DNA of 64,000 bases from Skeletonema tropicum (GCA_037178625.1 CM074127.1:4526001-4590000); one strand, 5' to 3'. Counted from the stretch's first letter, positions 43,328 to 55,141 are shown. Numbers and translations: made by a program. The notes: generated by a model not told the origin, from the letters alone.

Positions 43328-45158
43328 ATGACGACGGAAGCCGAGCCATCAGCTGCTTCCGCACCCACCAAGAAGTCTGCTCCACGCATAATCCGTCGCA
43401 AAAAGAAAGGCTCAGCTACCACATCCTCCACCACAAACACTAGCGGCAACGACATACCACCACACATCCAAAACAACACCCAACTCCATCACATCATCTC
43501 CACCACTCTACCCAAAGATTATGATTTCGAAATCCCCAAAACAATATGGAGGATTGAGAATTCCAACGCTCAGCATGTAGCGCTACAGTTTCCGGAAGGG
43601 TTAACCATGTATGCTTCTACCATTGGGGATATTTTGGTCAAATTTGCGTACCGGTTTCAGCCTGCTCCATCAGTAGAGCAACAGACATCAACATCAACTT
43701 CATCAGATCAAGCGGATGCAAACAAAGAGGAAACTAAAGACTCTACGCCCACTCGACCCAAGGCCATACAGTCCCTCTCCATTCTAGGCGATGTCACCTA
43801 CGGAGCATGCTGTATAGACGATTTGTCCGCCCGGGCCCTCGGATGTGATTTACTCGTCCATTACGGTCACAGCTGCCTTGTACCATTGACCTGCACGGTT
43901 ATCCCTTGTCTATACGTCTTTGTGGAAATTAGAGTCGATGTGCAACACATGGTAGATTGTGTTCACATGACATTTCTACAAGAAGAGAAGAATCGGCAGA
44001 CAGGACAAGAGTCAAGAAGGATCTGATAATGATGGGCCTGCACGAATTATAGAGGCATGTGTCATGGGTACAGTTCAGTTTCGATCTGCAGTGATTGAAG
44101 CAGCGCAACGGCTGAATAGTGAAGCTGGTAGTTCTATCTCCTCTTCGGATGGAGATGAATAATCAAATTCCAAGCGATTGTTCCTCAAGCAAAGCCACTC
44201 TCTCCCGGTGAAACGTTGGGTTGTACAGCACCTTCTGGACTTGCTCAACTGGACTTTCAAGATGCTCTATTATCTCCTCGTGAAAGACGGGAGAGAAAGA
44301 AACAAGCTGCTGCCGCCGCTGCTGCGCTTCAGGTGCTGACGGTTTTATCCTAGAAGGACTCACTGACTCCATCCCAAGAGAAAGAGTCATGTTATTCCTT
44401 GCCGATGGTCGATTCCATCTCGAAGCTGCAATGATCTCAAACTCAACACTGCGTGCGTTGCGGTACGACCCATACTCCAAGACATTGACCGAAGAGCGTT
44501 ACGAAACTGTCAAGATGAAGCGATTACGGAGGGAAGCGATCATGGCTGTGAGGAAGTCGTTGGGTGTATCGGATCCTCTTCAACGCAGGGTTACATCCAG
44601 TGTTCAAGATGGTGATGATATTGCCAATAGTGTCTTGCAAGCCACAACAACAGCAGCGCGTATCGTCATCTCGTCCCTCCTTCTTCTGCTAATCGAAAGA
44701 CCATGGGTATTATTCTTGGGACACTTGGACGTCAAGGAAATCCTGCCATATTATCACGGCTACGATCTTTGTTACACTCCAGGGGGATTCAGACAATAAT
44801 CGTACTGCTGAGCGAGATCTTTCCCAAAAAGCTGGAGATGCTTTCTAAACCTACATCATCTGGTGGTAGCGGAGTATGTGCCTGGGTGCAAGTCGCATGT
44901 CCAAGGCTGAGTATCGACTGGGGGCACTACTTTTGTGTGCCTGTGCTCAGTCCCTTTGAGCTGTACGTTGCTTTTGGAGAAGTTGAGAGTGCAGCGCTGT
45001 GGGTTGCAGAGGAGGAGAAGTCAGGTGAAGCTGTTGACGATCTGACTGATCAATACCCAATGGATTTCTACACGAAAAGTGGTGGACCGTGGACAAACTA
45101 CTATGACTTCCAACACAAAGAGACAAGTGTTGTCATATGGAGTTTGAGGCTCTGCTAG
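43328..45158 (+). CDS. DPH1: Diphthamide biosynthesis protein 1 (2-(3-amino-3-carboxypropyl)histidine synthase subunit)
   Basis: With DPH2 it starts diphthamide formation on eEF2 by non-canonical radical SAM chemistry. ATG 43328 gives [20 protein letters not shown]. Signature blocks: [151 protein letters not shown] and [14 protein letters not shown]. Cys in YGACC, LGCTAP and VACPR are the expected Fe-S ligands. Insertions or deletions of one base are inferred near 44013, 44160, 44338 and 44695, and the last codons near 45135 are uncertain. All blocks are present in order, so an active gene with sequence errors is more likely than a pseudogene. Divergent from TOP6B. Confidence 0.9.
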
Positions 45159-45907
45159 CAGCTGTTGCAGGACTACCAGTCCACGGTGAGTGATTGATTA
45201 AATTCACAGTCTTAGCGTCACATCTCATTTGGCACGAAGCCAGTCAATGGATCGATCTGCCCTCCAAAGTGGCGCAACAGAAAATGACCGGACTTTTCAC
45301 TTTTCCCGTTGTAAATATTCAACTACTTCGGGCCATTCTGTCCTCTACATCTTTTTAACATTTCATCTTTATTTTCCATCGATGTATAGAATCATTACAG
45401 AGGAGCACATAAGGTGATGCGGTAGCGATCTTGAGAGACTTATCAGAAACAATGGCGAGTTGCCTTTGTGTGACAATTCCACGGTCCGTTGCTTATGAAG
45501 ATACAACTCTTATCCCTCTTCCCAACACTTCATCTTCATTTCCCATCGATGCATAGAATTGTTAGAGACGAGCACATTGAGGTGCTGCGGTAACGATTTT
45601 GAGATACTTATTAGAAACAATGGTGAGTTGCCTTTGTGTGACAATTCCACAGGTCCGTTGCTAATGAAGATACAGATGTTATCCCTGGCTGCAATTGAAA
45701 AATTTTCAAGCATGATGTATAAACGCATGTCGTAACTTTTCAAAAACCGCTGAAGCAACTTCGAGCCTTGGAATTGCCTTTCACATTTTCCACAATACTT
45801 AACGCTTACACTTTGTTTTCTCGTCTCAATTCTGATCCCATAAACAGAAAATGATAATATCAATTCATAATCTTAATTACCATCTTATCATATTTAGTCA
45901 CATTACC
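45159..45907. other. Convergent intergenic region with tandem duplication
   Basis: Between the 3' ends of DPH1 and the coiled-coil gene. Half of it is a two-copy tandem repeat (45357-45690). Open frames inside have no domain. Confidence 0.5.
45357..45690 (+). repeat. Two tandem copies of a ~166-bp unit
   Basis: Copy 1 (from about 45357) and copy 2 (from about 45523) share CATCGATG(T/C)ATAGAAT, GTTGCCTTTGTGTGACAATT and ATGAAGATACA. Copies differ at about one base in ten, so the duplication is older than that at 15.3/15.8 kb. Confidence 0.85.
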
Positions 45908-48900
45908 CTAATCTTCAGTCACTTGCGTTTCTGCAGGTTCGGAAGAGGTTTGTGTTAACTTGGTATCACCCCCATCCACCTCGTCATTCAATGCTTCAGT
46001 ACCGTTGGGGGTCTTGTTTTCTTTTGAGTCATTAGCCTCGTCTTCGATGACATCAACGTTCATCAGATGGTGTCTGTGTAACATCGTCAGCAGTTTCTTC
46101 AATGGGTTCTTTGTCAGGTTCAGCCTCGGCTTCGTCCTCGTCTATCTTTAGACCATTCTGCAGTGCTTCTTCCAAATCATCGATTGTAAAGCCCAGTGAT
46201 TCGATCTCTGTTTTTGCGACTTGAGCCTGTTCCTCCAATTCAGCGGCATCATCAAAGTTATCAGCCTCCACAGCTGTTTCGATATCAGCCTCTAATTGGT
46301 CAACTTGCGCTTTAAGAGAGGCGTACTTGCTAAGAATATTTTCGTCAAGGATGGGTGCGGCACCTCTGTCTTTAAGAGCTTGTGCCATTTGCTCGGGTGA
46401 ATGCCCCAACGAATTGATTTTCGACCTTAAACTTTCGGCCTCTTCTTCCAATTCTGTGGCAGTGTCGTAGTCTTCCTCTGCAGCAGCTTGATTAATTTTT
46501 GCTTCCAATTCTTCAACCTTTGCTGTTAGCATGGCATACTCTTGCAGAATATTATCATCAATGACTACATCTTTGGTGACATCACCAACGTCTTTAGCTT
46601 CGTCTGTAGCAGTTGACGAATCCTTTACAGCATCTGCCTCCCAGCCACCATACTTTTCTCCCAACGTTTTTCCTTCAGCCTCAAGAACACTAATTTGGCT
46701 ATCAATCACAAATGCACCGACACATGCAACATTGATTGAGTCGGAATCAGTAGAATCAACTCCTAACTCTTTCACGACAGTTTGCAAATGAGCAATCTTC
46801 TCTCGCAAGGTTTCCATTCGCTTCAAACTAGACTCTTTACCCTTTTCTGCTGCTATTGACTTCTTTTCTTCCAACAGTAAAGTAACTTTCTGTAACTCTT
46901 CTTTCGCAGCTTGCTTTCGTTCCATTGCTTCTCCAGATAGCTCAGCTTCACATTGCTCTTTCCTTGCCAAAGCATCCTTGATTTGCTTCGACGCTTTTCC
47001 TGCAGCCTTGAAGTCCCTCTTTGCAGCCGCAACTTTCTTTTCTGCCTGCAGTATCGGCACTCGGACATCAAAGGCAGACAACTCCTCTTGAAGACTTTGA
47101 ATCGTTGATTCTGCAGATATGACGTTGTTTTTTGCTTCGTCTACAGCTGCCTCATACTTCAGTACATCACTATCAAACGCCTGATTGCCATCGCCAATGA
47201 ATTCAGTAGCATCAAATGCACTTGTTACAATGCCTTCAAAATCGTGTGCAACTGAAACTTCAACCTTGATTTCTTCGATGATTTTCTCACGCGTGAGCAT
47301 CTCCTCAGAATGAGCTGCAACCACAGATTCATGTGCGGTTTTTGCCTTTTCAACTGATTCCTGCTCAACTTGCCACTCAGCGCGACTCTCCTTCACGCTT
47401 CGCTCTTTTTCTCAAGCCGTCCTAGTTGACGCGAGTACTTCGACCGGATGCTCTGGATTGAGCCATTGTAAGTTGATATCTCGTTATTGAGAGTGGCTGC
47501 TTTTTTCTCCGCCTCAGCTAACTTCTTCCGGAGCTCTTCAATTTCTACATTGATCACTTCGAGTTTATCGCACGCCTCAACGCGTTTTTCTTCAAACTCT
47601 TTCGTCTCTTCTGTAATCTGGCTCTCCAGCTCTTTCTGTTCATCGGCAAGGACTGATTCATCCCGTTCGATATGTTTTAAGTCATTGCTGAGACGCTCCG
47701 TCTCAGATGAGAGGCGTTTCGATGTTTTCGCAAATTGATTAAGTACCTCATCTTCCTTCTCGCGATTGTCAACCTCTAGCTGCAACTCCTTCAACTTCGA
47801 CTTTACTTCACTGAAACATGCCACAACTGCTTTACAAGCTGCATCTCGCTTCTTTTCTATTTGCGAAATGGATTCATCAATACTCTTTACAATCGCTGTT
47901 TGCTTATTCTTTTCCAATGTGTGACGCTCAATATCAGACGCGAGTCGGTCGGCAGCTTCAAAGTCTTCATCTTCCGCAGCCTGCGTTTGCTGTGCCTCAG
48001 CATACGATATCTGCTGGGCTGCAAAACGCTCTGTCTTCTCAGCTTCCATTCGTTCTTTGACCAATTCAGCCCTCTTGACACGAAGCTGAGTCACATAATC
48101 AGTAGACGTTCGTGTAACATCTGCAAAATGATCCAAGGCAGCCTGCATCTTTTCCTTTGGTGAACGTCTCTTCGCCTGTTCCTCCAATTGACGAAGTCGC
48201 TCCTGTTCCAATTGCTTCCTTTCCTCTTCACGTTTTGCCTCCGCAAGGCGTTCTTGCTCTAGCCTCTGATTTTCCCGAAATGCTGCCATATCACGTTCTG
48301 CCGCAGCACGCTTTGCCTCCTCATTTTCACGTTGGATTGGATCTGTACTTGGAATATGTTCTTCACCTTCTTTTGTTGGTTACAAGTGATGACGCAGATT
48401 GGGTGGAATTAGCCCTTCTAGGTGGGTCTTGGGTATTGTTCACAACACCACCGTGAGACGAATACGAAGCTATTGACGGAGCATCAGTGGATGATGTATT
48501 GGGACTCTTCCTCCAAAAAATCCGCTAACTCCACTAACCAACGATCCACTAAAAAGCGATGCCTTCCCCTTGGTAGCCGACAAATTACGTGCTTCTTCCG
48601 CAGCAGCCTTGGCAGCTTGATACTCACTATCTTTTGGAGATAATGTTGGATTTTCCGCAGCTCCAAGTTTCCATCCACCACCAGCAGCGGCAGCAGCAGC
48701 ACCTGCCCCACTTCCATTCTCCAAGGTCGTCTTTTCATTCATTGCTCGTTCAGCTGCCATGGCAATTGCCGATCTTTGCTTCTCCTTGATAAATTCTTCA
48801 GCATTTTGCATTGCCCTCTCGGCCTTGACACGCATGGGTGGTGAGCTGTTGGGTGGGTCCTCATAATTGTCTATTTTTGTTTGAATTGTCATTGGCGTTG

Positions 48901-50125
48901 GAGATGGTTGGTACATTGGGGCAGGGGGGTTGGATGGTGTCGGTTGAGCATATGTGTCAGTTGCTAGAGGATGTGGTGGTGGTGGTTGAAACGACGAAGG
49001 TTCCGGAGCGGGAATTGTATTCATACCACCATTGACATTGTTCATCTCTGTCACCATTGGCTGCTGCTGCGGCGGCTGATGATGTTGCTGTGGTTGTTGC
49101 TGTATTGGTGGTTGTGCGGAAGCAGCTGCAGCAGCGGCAGCAGATCCAACACCCACACGCTTCCCACGCTTCTTCTTCACAATCTTCTTTGCACCCCCAA
49201 CACCTGGAGGAGATCCCCATGACACTCCTGACGTAGCAGGCAATGCTGGGCTTGGCACGGAAAGTAAATCCGAATCAGTAGGTGGCGGTGGCGGGCGGCG
49301 GAGCATTAGTAGTATTTGTTGCGTGGTTATTTTCAGTAATGTTCGTCTCAGTGGTGGTCGTGGTGTTCAAACCAGCAAACATGGATGATCCCTGCAAAGA
49401 AGCAGGCTCACTGCTCTTTGAGGAATCAATGATGGAGATTGCGACGTCATATCATCTGCGGGCGGTGGTGGAGCGGTGTTGCCAATACTACCACCAGAAA
49501 GGAACGAGAAGCCACTCGAAGCGGGAGGAGCAACAGGAGGTTCCTCTTTGATTTCTCCAGCCATTGGCATTCCGATGGTCTCGGTTTCTTGTCCATTGTC
49601 ATCGCTACTTGACGTCATCATGCTATTCATAAAACCAAATGATGATCCAGCCGTTGAAACATTTGAGGCAGCCTCCACACCATTCATGTTCATTTCCGTC
49701 GGAGCGGAAGGTGGTGCAGCGGCGGTAGCTGAAGACGTCATGAATGAAAATCCACTCCCCCCAGAAGACGAAGGTTGTGGTGGCGCCTCCGTACTACCAC
49801 TTTGAGATTCGTTGAGCCCAGCAAACATGGAAGGTGGTGCCGAACTGTCACTATTACTATTATTTGTGGCGTTGTTGGCATTACTGTCTTCAGTAGAGCC
49901 ACCCGATAAAAATCCAAATGCCGATCCCCCCGATATTCCATTTGTTTGTTCTCCCTCTACAGAAGTGGAGGGTTGCTCCGCTGGTGGGGCAGCGGTATTA
50001 GGTGCTGTAGGAGCTGTGGCTGTTTGTAAAAATGAAAATCCACTGCTGCTGCTTGGTTGTGGCGCTGCCGACGACGAGGAGTCATCTTTGGCGTCGCCTC
50101 CTTTGACTGCCAGTCCTCCAAACAT
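45908..50125 (-). CDS. Long coiled-coil protein with UVR-like motifs and FG-type N-terminal repeats
   Basis: No family name is certain. ATG 50125 starts MFGGLAVKGG; the first ~300 residues repeat short motifs: SGFSFL, FGFLSGGS, GFSFM, FGFMNSMM, GFSFLSGGS and the paired SMFAGLN. A Pro/Gln/Ala-rich part follows (AKKIVKKKRGKRVGVGS), then from about 48320 a long coiled coil with repeated EEDYDTATELEEEAESLRSK, ADNFDDAAELEEQ and DEDFEAADRLASDIE, which match the UVR motif. The acidic tail ends ETQVTED. Frame changes near 46070, 47397, 48395, 48485, 49295 and 49440 are single-base. Total about 1,390 aa. The short aromatic repeats could be docking peptides (nucleoporin- or adaptor-type); that is inference. 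Confidence 0.7.
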
Positions 50126-50713
50126 GATAATTATTGTTGTTACTTGTTGACGACCGTCGTGTTAATTTATTATCTCTCAATAGAGTGGACCGCACGTGCT
50201 ATCTATGCTGGCATTGCCATTGTCATTGTCATCTCGCCGCCAAAAATGACATGAGATATGAGTGCGGATCTAATGGGAGTCCCAATGATATGATCACCAA
50301 GGTCAAAATATGGGACATTGTCGGACACATTTTATCGCGAAATACTTCTTCTTTTACCATACCTTGTCGTTCCAGTCGCGGAAGTCCGATTGGTGAGACG
50401 CGATTAGCCTATATAATTCTTAACCGCCAGCAAGCCAACACGACTCGAATCTACATACTTAAACCCAGTGGAATTGATACAGAAAAATGAATAGAAGGGT
50501 TCGCACGACTATTCAATTTATTGTACCTCTCATCACTGATTTCTTCCCTGCAGCTCAGACTGTAGACATCAGACTGTCGCTGCTGCATGCAAGTGCAACC
50601 TCCTCAACCTCCACGCACATCACATTTGATCATCTTCTGACCTGATGTGTCATTTTTTTAGTTTATTCAGTTAAAAGCTGACAATCCAATAATTGATAAA
50701 GAGAACAATCAAC
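50126..50713. promoter_or_regulatory. Divergent promoter region of coiled-coil gene and ammonium transporter
   Basis: About 590 bp without gene or clear repeat. Being upstream of AMT it probably contains nitrogen-responsive elements, but I cannot point to one. Confidence 0.4.
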
Positions 50714-52165
50714 ATGTCCACCGTAGAAGACGTCAGCGCAATCACCGCCCTTGAAGAGAGCATCGCCACCACCGCCGGTGGTCTTGATGTGTTCTATCTC
50801 CTCTTCGCCGGAGCAATGGTCTTCTTCATGCAAGCTGGTTTCGCAATGCTTTGCGCCGGATCCATCCGTGCTAAGAATGTCAAGAATATTATGCTCAAGA
50901 ACATCTTAGATGCCTGTGGAGGCGCTGTTGGATTCTGGACAATTGGTTATGCCTTTGCCTATGGAGGTGCGGATGCCTCCAAGATTACCTTCATTGGAAA
51001 CTCCGACTTTGTCCTTGCCAACATCCATGATGGAGCTAACTTGATCGGATGGTTCTTCCAGTTTGCCTTCGCTGCCACCGCCGCTACTATCGTAGCTGGA
51101 ACTGTTGCTGAGAGGTGCAAGTTTGAGGCCTACATTGCCTACTCCCTCATGCTTACGGGATTTGTCTACCCCGTTGTTGTGCACGCCATTTGGAGTTCAT
51201 CCGGTTTCCTCTCCGCCTTTACCGATGACAAGTTCTTGGGCTCTGGTATGATCGATTTCGCTGGATCAGGAGTTGTACACATGACAGGAGGAATCACCGC
51301 CCTTGTTGCTGCCAAGATTCTTGGTCCTCGTATTGGACGCTTCTACGATGCTGATGGCAATGAACTCCCCGAGCCTGTCAACTTCCCTCCCCACTCCGTT
51401 GCCCTCCAAGTGCTCGGAACCTTCATCCTTTGGGTAGGATGGTATGGATTCAATCCTGGTTCCACTCTTGGTATCTCTCCTGCAGGATACGCTGATGTCG
51501 CTGCCCTTTGCGCCGTCACTACCACCCTTGCCGCCGCTGCTGGATCCGTCTCTGCCATGTTCACTGATATGGTCTTGACCCGTCGCAACACTGGAGAGAC
51601 CATGTACGATATCACCATGTGCATGAACGGTGCTCTTTCTGGATTGGTTGGAATCACTGCTGGATGCTCTGTTTGCGAGCCATGGGCCGCCTTCGTGATT
51701 GGTATTATTGCCGGATGGGTGTACATTGGTTTCTCATCCCTTCTTGTCAAGTTGAAGATTGATGATGCCGTTGATGCTATCCCTGTGCACTTTGGAAATG
51801 GAATGTGGGGCTGCATTGCCACTGGTCTCTTTGCCTCCCCTGGACTTGTTGCCAACGCCTATGGAACTGAGAACTACGGTGCTTTCTACGGACAAGGAGG
51901 AGCGCTTTTGGGTGTCGAGATTTGCGGTATTCTCTTCATCATTGGATGGGTTTGTGTCATCATGATCCCATACTTCTTGCTTCTTAACGCTTTGGGCTTG
52001 TTCCGTGTCGATGCACTCGAGGAAGAGGTTGGTTTGGATATCTCTCACCACAAGGGCGCTGCTTACGATTTGTCTGGTCCATCCGAGGATGCGAAGGAGA
52101 AGTATGAGATCTCAAACAGTCAGCGCAAGGTTGTTATCCCTGCAGATGGCGAAGAGAACGCTTAA
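50714..52165 (+). CDS. AMT: Ammonium transporter (AMT1 type)
   Basis: Plasma-membrane uptake of ammonium for nitrogen nutrition. ATG 50714 (an upstream in-frame GTG/ATA is not a start) gives MSTVEDVSAITALEES. About 483 aa, one exon, eleven predicted spans: VFYLLFAGAMVFFMQAGFAM, FWTIGYAFAYGG, IGWFFQFAFAATAATIVAG and others. Pore residues are visible: the Asp/His of DFAGSGVVHMTGG and the second pore His in AIPVHFGNGMWGCIATGL, with GWYGFNPGS. The cytosolic tail has the regulatory GLDISHHKGAAYDL. Codon use is strongly C-ending, as for a highly expressed gene. No frame break. Confidence 0.96.
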   Translation: MSTVEDVSAITALEESIATTAGGLDVFYLLFAGAMVFFMQAGFAMLCAGSIRAKNVKNIMLKNILDACGGAVGFWTIGYAFAYGGADASKITFIGNSDFVLANIHDGANLIGWFFQFAFAATAATIVAGTVAERCKFEAYIAYSLMLTGFVYPVVVHAIWSSSGFLSAFTDDKFLGSGMIDFAGSGVVHMTGGITALVAAKILGPRIGRFYDADGNELPEPVNFPPHSVALQVLGTFILWVGWYGFNPGSTLGISPAGYADVAALCAVTTTLAAAAGSVSAMFTDMVLTRRNTGETMYDITMCMNGALSGLVGITAGCSVCEPWAAFVIGIIAGWVYIGFSSLLVKLKIDDAVDAIPVHFGNGMWGCIATGLFASPGLVANAYGTENYGAFYGQGGALLGVEICGILFIIGWVCVIMIPYFLLLNALGLFRVDALEEEVGLDISHHKGAAYDLSGPSEDAKEKYEISNSQRKVVIPADGEENA

Positions 52166-53285
52166 TTTTGTGTTTCAGATTTCATATGTTGAGATCTTCG
52201 TGTGCCAGATGCTTTTGTAGTGAGTTAGTTTGCAGTCCTTCCTCAGCTTTTGGCTTAAATTCTTGTTGAGTTTGGATGTCGATGGTGGCACATCAGCTTT
52301 TAACGTGTGTGCTAATCTTTTTCCATTACCTCTTTGACCGCTTTTGGACAAAGCATACTGAAGAGTTGCTGCTGCTGCTGTGATTCTTGTGAGATAAATA
52401 TAATTTTCGTTCGTTTGTTTCTTCTCTCTTGATTAGATATCAGTATGTAGATGCACAGTCATGTTGCTGTCGATAGTAACCGTGGATCATGGTACTAGCG
52501 GTATCGTTGTGCAGTCATCGCGGCGTAATGCTTTGAATGATGCACTCCGGCCACTACATCATTATGCAACCCTCTCTTGCTTGTTACGCTTGCTTCACAG
52601 TTCTTGGCCGGAAGCCGGAGGTGGAAGATTTTTTGGGAGAAGGATGCCAAAGTTCCAGCACGGGAACCTGGGGTTGACACGTCTTGCTGAGAGATTTGTC
52701 AAGAGCTTGCCAGCAGTTTCAAGTCGTGTTTTACAAAATCTAGCGTTGAGGTGCGTTGAGGTTGATTTCTGATGGACTGTTCCGTCAAAAACTTGCTGCC
52801 GACGCCACGGATCGGCCATCTGACACGGTGCGCCGCCAAGCAGCATGTCACTCGTGGCGGTGGCAGCAAGTTTTGACGTTGGCGCAAGTTTTTGACGGAA
52901 CAGGCCATCAGAAATCAACCTCAACGCACCTCAACGCTAGATTTTTGAGAACCACGACTTGAAACTCCTGGCAAGCTCTCGACAAATCGGCTGCTAACAA
53001 AAAGCAGCCACTGTCAACCCCAGGTTCCCATGGTTCCAGGAACTATCAGTCTGTCCATCACCATAGTTCTGGAACAGTTCCGGGAGTAGATAGCAGAAAT
53101 TAATAGTGATACGACTACATACTTATAAATATCTACCTACCAACAGCGTTGGCGGATGCCTTTCCTCCGCTGTCCGAGGACTGCGCTGCAAAACTTATAT
53201 ACAATACTTTGTTACAAACCTCCTGCAGTACGCCCTCTAAAGTGCCATAGCTGAACCATCTCCTACAGTACCAGCTGTTGCTGCG
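52166..53285. other. Gene-free region with foldback element
   Basis: 3' flank of AMT followed by a foldback element (52651-53043) and about 240 bp of ordinary DNA. Open frames in both arms are mirror images of each other and not genes. Confidence 0.5.
52651..53043. mobile_element. Foldback element with ~140-bp inverted arms
   Basis: Left arm (52651-52797) includes GGGAACCTGGGGTTGACA, GCTTGCCAG, TTTCAAGTCGTG and TAGCGTTGAGGTGCGTTGAG through TTCCGTCAAAAACTTGC; the right arm (52883-53043) is the reverse complement, with a small extra hairpin GGCTGCT-AACAAAA-AGCAGCC. About 85 bp lie between. No transposase; different in sequence from the element at 42.5 kb. Confidence 0.78.
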
Positions 53286-54505
53286 TCAGCAGGATTCTTC
53301 CTCTTGGATTTGAGACTCCACTGTCGCAGTTGCGGGAGAGGGGTCATCTCCGCTCCTTTCAAGCAACTTCAATTCCTACACTTCCATCGATGGTACGGTT
53401 GATATTCTATTGCGGACCTTAGCCTTAGTTGTATTCTTGATTAGATTTTTGTATATTTTGATACGCTTTGCCAAGCCAAGGACTCTACTTCCCGGCAATT
53501 TAGTGACTTCTTCTTGTGTTCTTTCTTCGAAGTCAAACACCTTATGATAGATTGCATCTTCAGTCCTCACAGCAGCATTTAAAGCCAGAACTTTCTGTGA
53601 CCTACTAGCTTTTTTGTATGTGGCGACGATATCAACATCAGCTGAGTCGCAACAAAAATCAACTTTTAGGCAATACGCAATACATCTTCACAAGTAATGC
53701 TGCAGGGATTGCATTATTTTCGAAGCTTCTTTCCTGGCTCAACAAGACACGAATCACACCAGTCCAATGACACATCAAGAAAGGCTTGACCTTGTCACTT
53801 GCTGACTCAGCAAAGTTTGTTCACTGTATTGGAATATCTCTTGGAGACGAAGGCGTTGCTGTTGTCGACGTAGTGACATTAGAATCATTTGCTGTTGTTG
53901 ACCTAGTGACATTAGAATTTGTAGGCGCCATGATTGGACGTGCCGCATTAGTTGAGGAAGATGGATTTACATTTACCACTGCAGGTGATTGTTCCGCAAG
54001 TGCTGCAGTTGTCGCAGGTGCCGATACTGGAGCCCACCCCTTCTATGACGGCGATCACGGTACAATGGGATGACATCAGGGTGACCAAACACTTCGTCTC
54101 CCGGGTGCTTGGCCTGAAAATGATTAGCCGCATCCGTGTAGCATTTTCTCAATTCATTCCACCATTCGGGAACCTCTCTGTCTCTCAGTCCATTGAAGTC
54201 GGAGTGTTGGGGCACGATGTTGCGACGGAGATCGTCTAAATGTTTTCCGATGTACTGTAACTTTGAGTCAGCCCCAAGGCACTTGTTATTATCTCGGCCT
54301 TCCAAGTCTACGTTGAAATATTTGGGTACTGGAGTACCCCCAGTGGCAAAAGTTACATATAATTTGCCAAGTTATCTTCCTCGAATTCTTCATCAGTCAA
54401 ATCAACCGGCTACGACAAAGCGTGCGGCGGAGTTATTTTGCTGTACAGTACTTGCCGAATGTCCAAAAAGTTCTGGGACTTGCCTTCGTTGGTTTTGTTG
54501 GCCAT
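53286..54505 (-). pseudogene. Decayed unknown gene
   Basis: Coding-like sequence can be followed for about 1.2 kb from ATG 54505 (MANKTNEGKSQNFLDIRQVL), through DLTDEEFEEDNLANY, TFATGGTPVPKYFNVDLEGR, GADSKLQYIGKHLDDLRRNI and EVPEWWNELRKCYTDAANHF, a Ser/Thr-rich linker (PTNSNVTRSTTAND), MCHWTGVIRVLLSQERSFEN, ATYKKASRSQKVLALNAAVR and AIYHKVFDFEERTQEEVTKL to a Pro/Glu end. Three in-frame stops (after THE triplets for ALS near 54410, PIQ near 53824 and MEV near 53374) and several frame changes interrupt it. Stops, unlike the indels elsewhere, are not explained by single-base insertion. The trihelix-like WW stretch hints at a DNA-binding or transposon-related protein; not identified. Confidence 0.5.
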
Positions 54506-55141
54506 TATTATTTGAAGAGAAGATGCTGATGATGCAAAAGGTGTAGCAGCGGCATAGTCGGCATATGATATGGGGAAGGAGTAATTGCGCACGATTTCTG
54601 GTAGCATATCAAGCAAGTGGCCAACCTTAATGTTGCGGCGACAGTGTCGCAGAATCATAATCACATTTATGACAAGGTAGTGGCCGGCTGTGGTGTTGAA
54701 AATTCTGCTAAAAACATAGCTAGAGCGGTAGCTTTCATGTCATGGAGGGGATAGCGAGCGGCTTCTCATCGTCTTATTTATTTCCCTTTCCTCTCTCTCT
54801 CTCTCTCTTCTTTCCCCCTCCCCCCTCCTTCCGAGTTCCGGGAACTATCGCGCTGCGCGCGAATTCTGGCATTTTTTGGGGATGTTTGGCACGACGGTTC
54901 ACAATGATCATTGCTATGGATAAATAATTTTACGTCAAAGGCACAAAAGAAGGAGAGACGTTATTGTTGAAAACAAAAAAGTGTGAACCAGTGTGCCGGA
55001 GAGCAAGAGCAAAGATCAAGAACGGGAGTCCTTATTTTACACACATGTGCTCTTCATGCTTCTTCATGGTCACTGAGATCGAGATGAATGACCAAATGCA
55101 CTCACCACAAAGCAATAAGAGATACTCTATTCGGCTGAACT
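54506..55141. other. Intergenic region with CT microsatellite
   Basis: About 640 bp upstream of sulfotransferase 2. A CT-rich simple repeat (about 54790-54815) with C-rich flank precedes GC-rich GGAACTATCGCGCTGCGCGC. No gene is supported. Confidence 0.45.

Noticed and set aside
45229..45863. Small frames in the 3' flank of DPH1
   Set aside because: They lie in a tandem duplication and differ between its copies.
52461..52962. Open frames in the AMT 3' region on both strands
   Set aside because: They are mirror images produced by the foldback arms.
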